The notes under the pieces are model-generated. The model saw only the letters and a program-made list of their open reading frames with translations, was not told the DNA's origin and made no database searches. From NCBI GenBank assembly GCA_035545895.1, contig DASZXJ010000061.1:1-44553 (forward strand): a stretch of 44,553 nucleotides of DNA, given 5' to 3'. Shown piece after piece: positions 41,694 to 44,553 of this stretch (positions within the stretch are counted from its first letter, which is position 1; the number at the start of each line of letters is the position of its first letter). Source of the DNA: DASZXJ01 sp035545895 (GTDB taxonomy: Bacteria; Planctomycetota; Phycisphaerae; Tepidisphaerales; Tepidisphaeraceae). A program made the translations under genes and the position numbers.

Positions 41694-42572
41694 CTAAAGG
41701 ACAATTTCCGTGCCAATGCCCGATTCGGTGTAAATTTCCAGTAGCAGTGAATGCGGAATTCTTCCATCGATGATATGGGCCTTGCTCACCCCGCCGCGCA
41801 GTGCGGTGACGCAGGCTTCCACCTTGGGCAGCATGCCGCTGGTGATCGCGCCGGATTTGACCATGTCATCGATCTGCGAGACCGTCAGGTGGCTGATGCG
41901 GCTTTCAGGGTCGTTGACGTCCTTGCGTATGCCATGGGTGTCGGAGACGACGACGATCTTTTCCGCCTTGACGGCAGCGGCCACATGACCGGCGGCGGTG
42001 TCGGCGTTGACGTTCAATCGCCCGCCGCCCTGATCGCGCGCGATCGTTGCGATGCACGGGATCGAATCCGCCTGCACGAGCAATTGCAATAGCCGCGCAT
42101 TGACGCTCGTCACATCGCCCACATACCCCAGATCAACACGTCGGCCATCGGGTTGCATGAAGTATGCTTTTTCCGCAAACAGCACGACGCTGGACAGCGA
42201 ATGCAATCCCATCGCCTCGCAACCCTGGCTTTGGATGAAATTGACGATGAACTTGTTGATCTGGTTGCACAGCACGTGCTCGGCAATCGCCAGCGTGCGC
42301 TCGTCGGTATATCGCCGGCCCATGACCATCTGCGGCACCAGGCCTGCCGCTTCCATCGCCTGGTTGATCGCCTTGCCCCCGCCATGCACCAAAATGGGCT
42401 GCATGCCGACGTAATTCATGAAGACGATGTCGTTCAGAATCGTCGAAAGAGCGGCCTCGTCGTCCATGATCGACCCGCCGATCTTCACGACGATCGTTTT
42501 ATCGTGAAATCGTTGAATATATGACAACGCCTCGACCAAGGCCGAGGCCTTATTGATTGCCGCATCTATCAT
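41694..42572 (-). CDS. argB: Acetylglutamate kinase
   Basis: This encodes 292 residues and phosphorylates N-acetylglutamate, the second step of arginine synthesis. Visible motifs are TIVVKIGGSIMDD, ILVHGGGKAINQAMEAAGL, DLGYVGDVTSVNARLL, and ARDQGGGRLNVNADTAAGHV with SGAITSGMLPKVEACVTALR. The length and the N-terminal helix (ALSYIQRFHDKT) suggest the arginine-sensitive, hexameric type, by family knowledge. A sigma-70-type promoter lies about 30-60 bp upstream. The stop TAG is part of the TAGGAG that would have been the argF Shine-Dalgarno. Confidence 0.97.
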   Translation of the reverse strand: MIDAAINKASALVEALSYIQRFHDKTIVVKIGGSIMDDEAALSTILNDIVFMNYVGMQPILVHGGGKAINQAMEAAGLVPQMVMGRRYTDERTLAIAEHVLCNQINKFIVNFIQSQGCEAMGLHSLSSVVLFAEKAYFMQPDGRRVDLGYVGDVTSVNARLLQLLVQADSIPCIATIARDQGGGRLNVNADTAAGHVAAAVKAEKIVVVSDTHGIRKDVNDPESRISHLTVSQIDDMVKSGAITSGMLPKVEACVTALRGGVSKAHIIDGRIPHSLLLEIYTESGIGTEIVL

Positions 42573-42604
42573 TGGAAAACACTGCTCCAGCTGGAAAGAG
42601 CCGA

Positions 42605-42633
42605 AGTGTATGAATCGCCCCGATGGGTGTCAA
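42605..42633 (-). promoter_or_regulatory. Promoter for argB-argF
   Basis: On the minus strand TTGACA (42628-42633) is a perfect -35, followed by a 17-bp spacer and TACACT (42605-42610) as -10. The transcript would begin near 42598, giving a leader of about 25 nt before argB. No ARG-box-like operator was recognised. Confidence 0.7.
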
Positions 42634-42761
42634 AAAAGAACTTTCATTCCGATAAACCCCTTCGAAAATCCCCCTCGATAACTCCCCCTCTGTTTTGGTA
42701 TATTCCCTGCCTATAGAACGCTTCATGCCTCAGGCGGTAAGGGCAGGTGCAGGGTAAAGCG

Positions 42762-43427
42762 ATGCGTCCCAGGCTTATTTTTCTAGTCGGCGGACCGGAT
42801 TTTCACCCGGTCAACGATCAGGCCCATGCCATCATCAACTGGCTCGGCCCGGAATACGCCTGTCACACCGCCGAAAGTCTTGCCGCGTTTGAGCATCTCA
42901 CCGAGTGCGACCTGCTGGTCCTCATGGGCCAGCACTGGACCGGCTGGGAAGGTCGCTATCGATCGCCCAGCGAACCGCATCGAAGATTATTCGAAAAATA
43001 TGTTCAATCCGGTCGGCCGATGCTCGCAGCGCACGGCGCGATCGCCAGCTACGATGATTGGCCTCGCTTTGCCGAACTGGTCGGCTTTCAACTGGATTGG
43101 ACAAATTCCGATCCTTCCCCCATCGGCAGCTATTGGGTGCACATGCGCGGCACGGGGCACCCGATTGTCGCTGGCGTTTCCGATTTTCAGGTCGTCGATG
43201 AATTGCTCCCCGCCGTGCAAATTTCGCCCGGCCTGCGCGCCCAGATTCACGCCGATTCCAACTGGGCGGGCGGAAAAATCCCCATGGTCATGACCGCCAA
43301 GGGAGGCCGAATGCTCGGCGCCGGCAAAACCGCCTACATCGCCCCCGGACACGACATGCGCGCCTTCGAATCCCCCGACCTGCGCCAACTCTGGCTCAAC
43401 GCGGTAAAGTGGTGCCTCGAACCGTAA
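42762..43427 (+). CDS. ThuA-like protein
   Basis: This encodes 221 residues from ATG 42762, preceded by AGGGTAA. A GTG five codons up is less likely. The class I glutamine-amidotransferase-like fold shows RLIFLVGGPDFHPVNDQAHA, CDLLVLMGQHWTGW, AAHGAIASYDDWPRFAELVG and GTGHPIVAGVSDFQVVDELL. The FHP...H and GTGHPIVAG elements are typical of ThuA-domain proteins, which are common in planctomycetes near sugar-modifying genes. The nucleophile Cys of true amidotransferases is replaced by H (AAHGA). The substrate is unknown. A UDG-type promoter was not identified. Confidence 0.82.
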   Translation: MRPRLIFLVGGPDFHPVNDQAHAIINWLGPEYACHTAESLAAFEHLTECDLLVLMGQHWTGWEGRYRSPSEPHRRLFEKYVQSGRPMLAAHGAIASYDDWPRFAELVGFQLDWTNSDPSPIGSYWVHMRGTGHPIVAGVSDFQVVDELLPAVQISPGLRAQIHADSNWAGGKIPMVMTAKGGRMLGAGKTAYIAPGHDMRAFESPDLRQLWLNAVKWCLEP

Positions 43428-43433
43428 AATATT

Positions 43434-43569
43434 CAGAGCCACAGAGGACACTGAGAGCACAGAGTCAAATCCTGAATTTCTTCTCTGTGCATTTTGTGAT
43501 CTCTGTGGCTAAAAAAATTCCCATTCTCTTCGTGTTTAACTTTGTGCTCTTCGTGTCTTCGTGGCTCTG
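43434..43569. repeat. Composite inverted repeat (CACAGAGG and CACGAAG variants), copy E
   Basis: A CAGAGCCACAGAGGACACTG arm at 43434-43453 pairs with CTCTGTGGCT at 43501-43510. The second part 43528-43569 carries the right-hand arm CTTCGTGTCTTCGTGGCTCTG of the GCCACGAAG family. It ends a few bases before the methyltransferase ATG, and no Shine-Dalgarno is visible in the remaining gap. Confidence 0.75.
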
Positions 43570-43575
43570 CCCTCT

Positions 43576-44358
43576 ATGAACACTAAAGAAACCCACGACG
43601 TCTGGAACCGCATCGCCCGCTGGTGGGACAACGAGATCGGCGAAGGCAACGATTTCCAGAAAACGCTCATCATGCCCGCCACCGATCGATTGCTCGAACC
43701 AAAGCCCGGGCAAACGATTCTCGACATCGCCTGCGGCAACGGAAACTATGCGCGGCAAATGGCCCAAACCGGCGCATGCGTCATCGCATGCGATTTCTCC
43801 GACGAATTCCTGCAATGCGCCCGTCAGCGAACACGCCCCGAGCATGGCCGGATCGAATATGTCCGCATCGATGCAACCGATTCAGCCCAGCTTTTGTCTC
43901 TTGGCGAATCGCGTTTCGACTCGGCCGTCTCCAGCATGGCGCTGATGGACATGCCCACCATCGAACCGTTGTTTTCGTCCTTGAAAAAGCTGCTCAAACC
44001 GAGTGGCCGGTTCGTTTTTTCGCTGCCCCACCCCTGCTTCAATTCCAATCAATCCAAAATGACGGCCGAACTCATCAACGAATCCGGCCAGACCGAGCAA
44101 CGCTTCGGCGTGGCGATCCACAAATACCTGAACGTCCCGCCGAACCTCAGCAGCGGCATCATCAATCAGCCCGAGCCGCATCCGATTTTCCATCGGCCGC
44201 TTTCGGAAATTTTCAAAACGTGTTTCGACCACGGTTTTGTAATCGATGGACTCGAAGAGCCGGCGTTTCCCGAAATTTCGTCCAGCAAAAACACCTTCTC
44301 CTGGATGAGGCGCCCGCAAATTCCACCCGCCATCGTCATCCGCGCAACGCGTACATAA
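43576..44358 (+). CDS. Class I SAM-dependent methyltransferase
   Basis: This encodes 260 residues from ATG 43576. Motif I is ILDIACGNGNYARQMAQTG (about 52-70), followed by ACDFSDEFLQCARQR (motif post-I acid), RIDATD and DSAVSSMALMDMPTIEPLFS, then LLKPSGRFVFSLPHPCFNS (motif III). The pattern matches type 11/25 methyltransferases. The substrate is unknown. The gene starts 7 bp after an inverted repeat, without a visible Shine-Dalgarno, so the repeat may have replaced the original leader. The region 44359-44553 contains a REP pair and no gene. Confidence 0.9.
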   Translation: MNTKETHDVWNRIARWWDNEIGEGNDFQKTLIMPATDRLLEPKPGQTILDIACGNGNYARQMAQTGACVIACDFSDEFLQCARQRTRPEHGRIEYVRIDATDSAQLLSLGESRFDSAVSSMALMDMPTIEPLFSSLKKLLKPSGRFVFSLPHPCFNSNQSKMTAELINESGQTEQRFGVAIHKYLNVPPNLSSGIINQPEPHPIFHRPLSEIFKTCFDHGFVIDGLEEPAFPEISSSKNTFSWMRRPQIPPAIVIRATRT

Positions 44359-44436
44359 TTCCAAAGCAACCGTTGACGAATCCCGATGTTGCGCGCCAGC
44401 AACGACAATCGCGCACTCCGGACAGGAACACGAACC

Positions 44437-44491
44437 CCGCTTGCGGTTTCGCGGTGGTTTTGAGGGTTGCACACCGCCAAACCGCAAGCGG
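44437..44491. repeat. REP inverted pair (CCGCTTGCGG family)
   Basis: CCGCTTGCGGTTT...GCGGTG (from 44437) and CACCGCC...CCGCAAGCGG (to 44491) are reverse complements over about 20 bp with one mismatch around a short loop. The core is shared with 7-20 and 4678-4737. Confidence 0.75.
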
Positions 44492-44553
44492 CTGCTCACG
44501 CTCCTCCAATAAAAATTATTTTCTCCCCTATTAAGGTGGGTTCCCCCCGCGCC

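Overview
The window is a moderately GC-rich bacterial chromosome segment, almost fully coding, with no rRNA or tRNA gene that I can find. Gene content (planctomycete-type conserved hypotheticals such as the WLPG-type HUH transposase, DUF6807/PmoA-like, VOC fused to a helical module, SpoIIE phosphatase with HAMP, M16 peptidase, many secreted proteins) and the dense palindromic repeats suggest a member of the Planctomycetota, perhaps Phycisphaerae. This is an inference from protein style; no marker gene in the window proves it.

Layout. 1-4.6 kb: minus-strand genes (membrane protein, secreted protein with a CX4CH motif, radical SAM AmrS, DUF6807, YjbQ). 4.6-12.6 kb: plus-strand housekeeping block with a secreted protein, dnaG, rpoD, a small coupled ORF and asnS. 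Between the small ORF and asnS lies a frameshifted HUH transposase relic. 12.7-25.8 kb: RsbU-like phosphatase (minus), two tandem paralogous GT-C-like membrane proteins and a large secreted protein (plus), NucS-like nuclease, VOC protein and flippase-like protein (minus), sat and a methyltransferase-like gene (plus). 25.9-37.6 kb: a long minus-strand series, containing RDD protein, lipoprotein, cyclodeaminase, M16 peptidase, response regulator, glutaredoxin, TIM-barrel isomerase, HNH nuclease, small partner protein, BshC-like protein and GT2. 37.8-44.4 kb: TPR lipoprotein and RluA (plus), REP-associated transposase (minus), argF, four-helix-bundle (IVP) element and argB (minus), ThuA-like protein and methyltransferase (plus).

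The most interesting signal is in the non-coding and repeat layer. (1) A 444-bp element carrying a 23S-rRNA-intervening-sequence-type four-helix-bundle gene, bounded by perfect 27-bp inverted repeats, sits inside the argB-argF operon. It lies exactly between the apparent argF Shine-Dalgarno sequence and the argF start codon, so folding of the stem would bring the two back together. (2) An intact REP-associated tyrosine transposase is flanked by matching REP palindromes, one of which contains its stop codon. A second, decayed transposase has its own different palindromes, one of which also forms the rpoD-operon terminator. (3) Dispersed inverted repeats have become parts of genes: two neighbouring secreted-protein genes take their signal-peptide coding region from repeats, and one repeat supplies the stop codon of one gene and the start codon of the next. 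(4) Five copies of a roughly 100-bp GCCACGAAG-type inverted repeat and several unrelated REP families occupy most intergenic gaps.

Biochemically, the window carries replication priming (dnaG), the main sigma factor (rpoD), asparaginyl-tRNA synthesis (asnS), sulfate activation (sat), arginine synthesis (argB, argF), RNA modification (RluA family), one-carbon/folate chemistry (cyclodeaminase) and envelope functions. All functional calls rest on reading motifs by eye; no database search was run.
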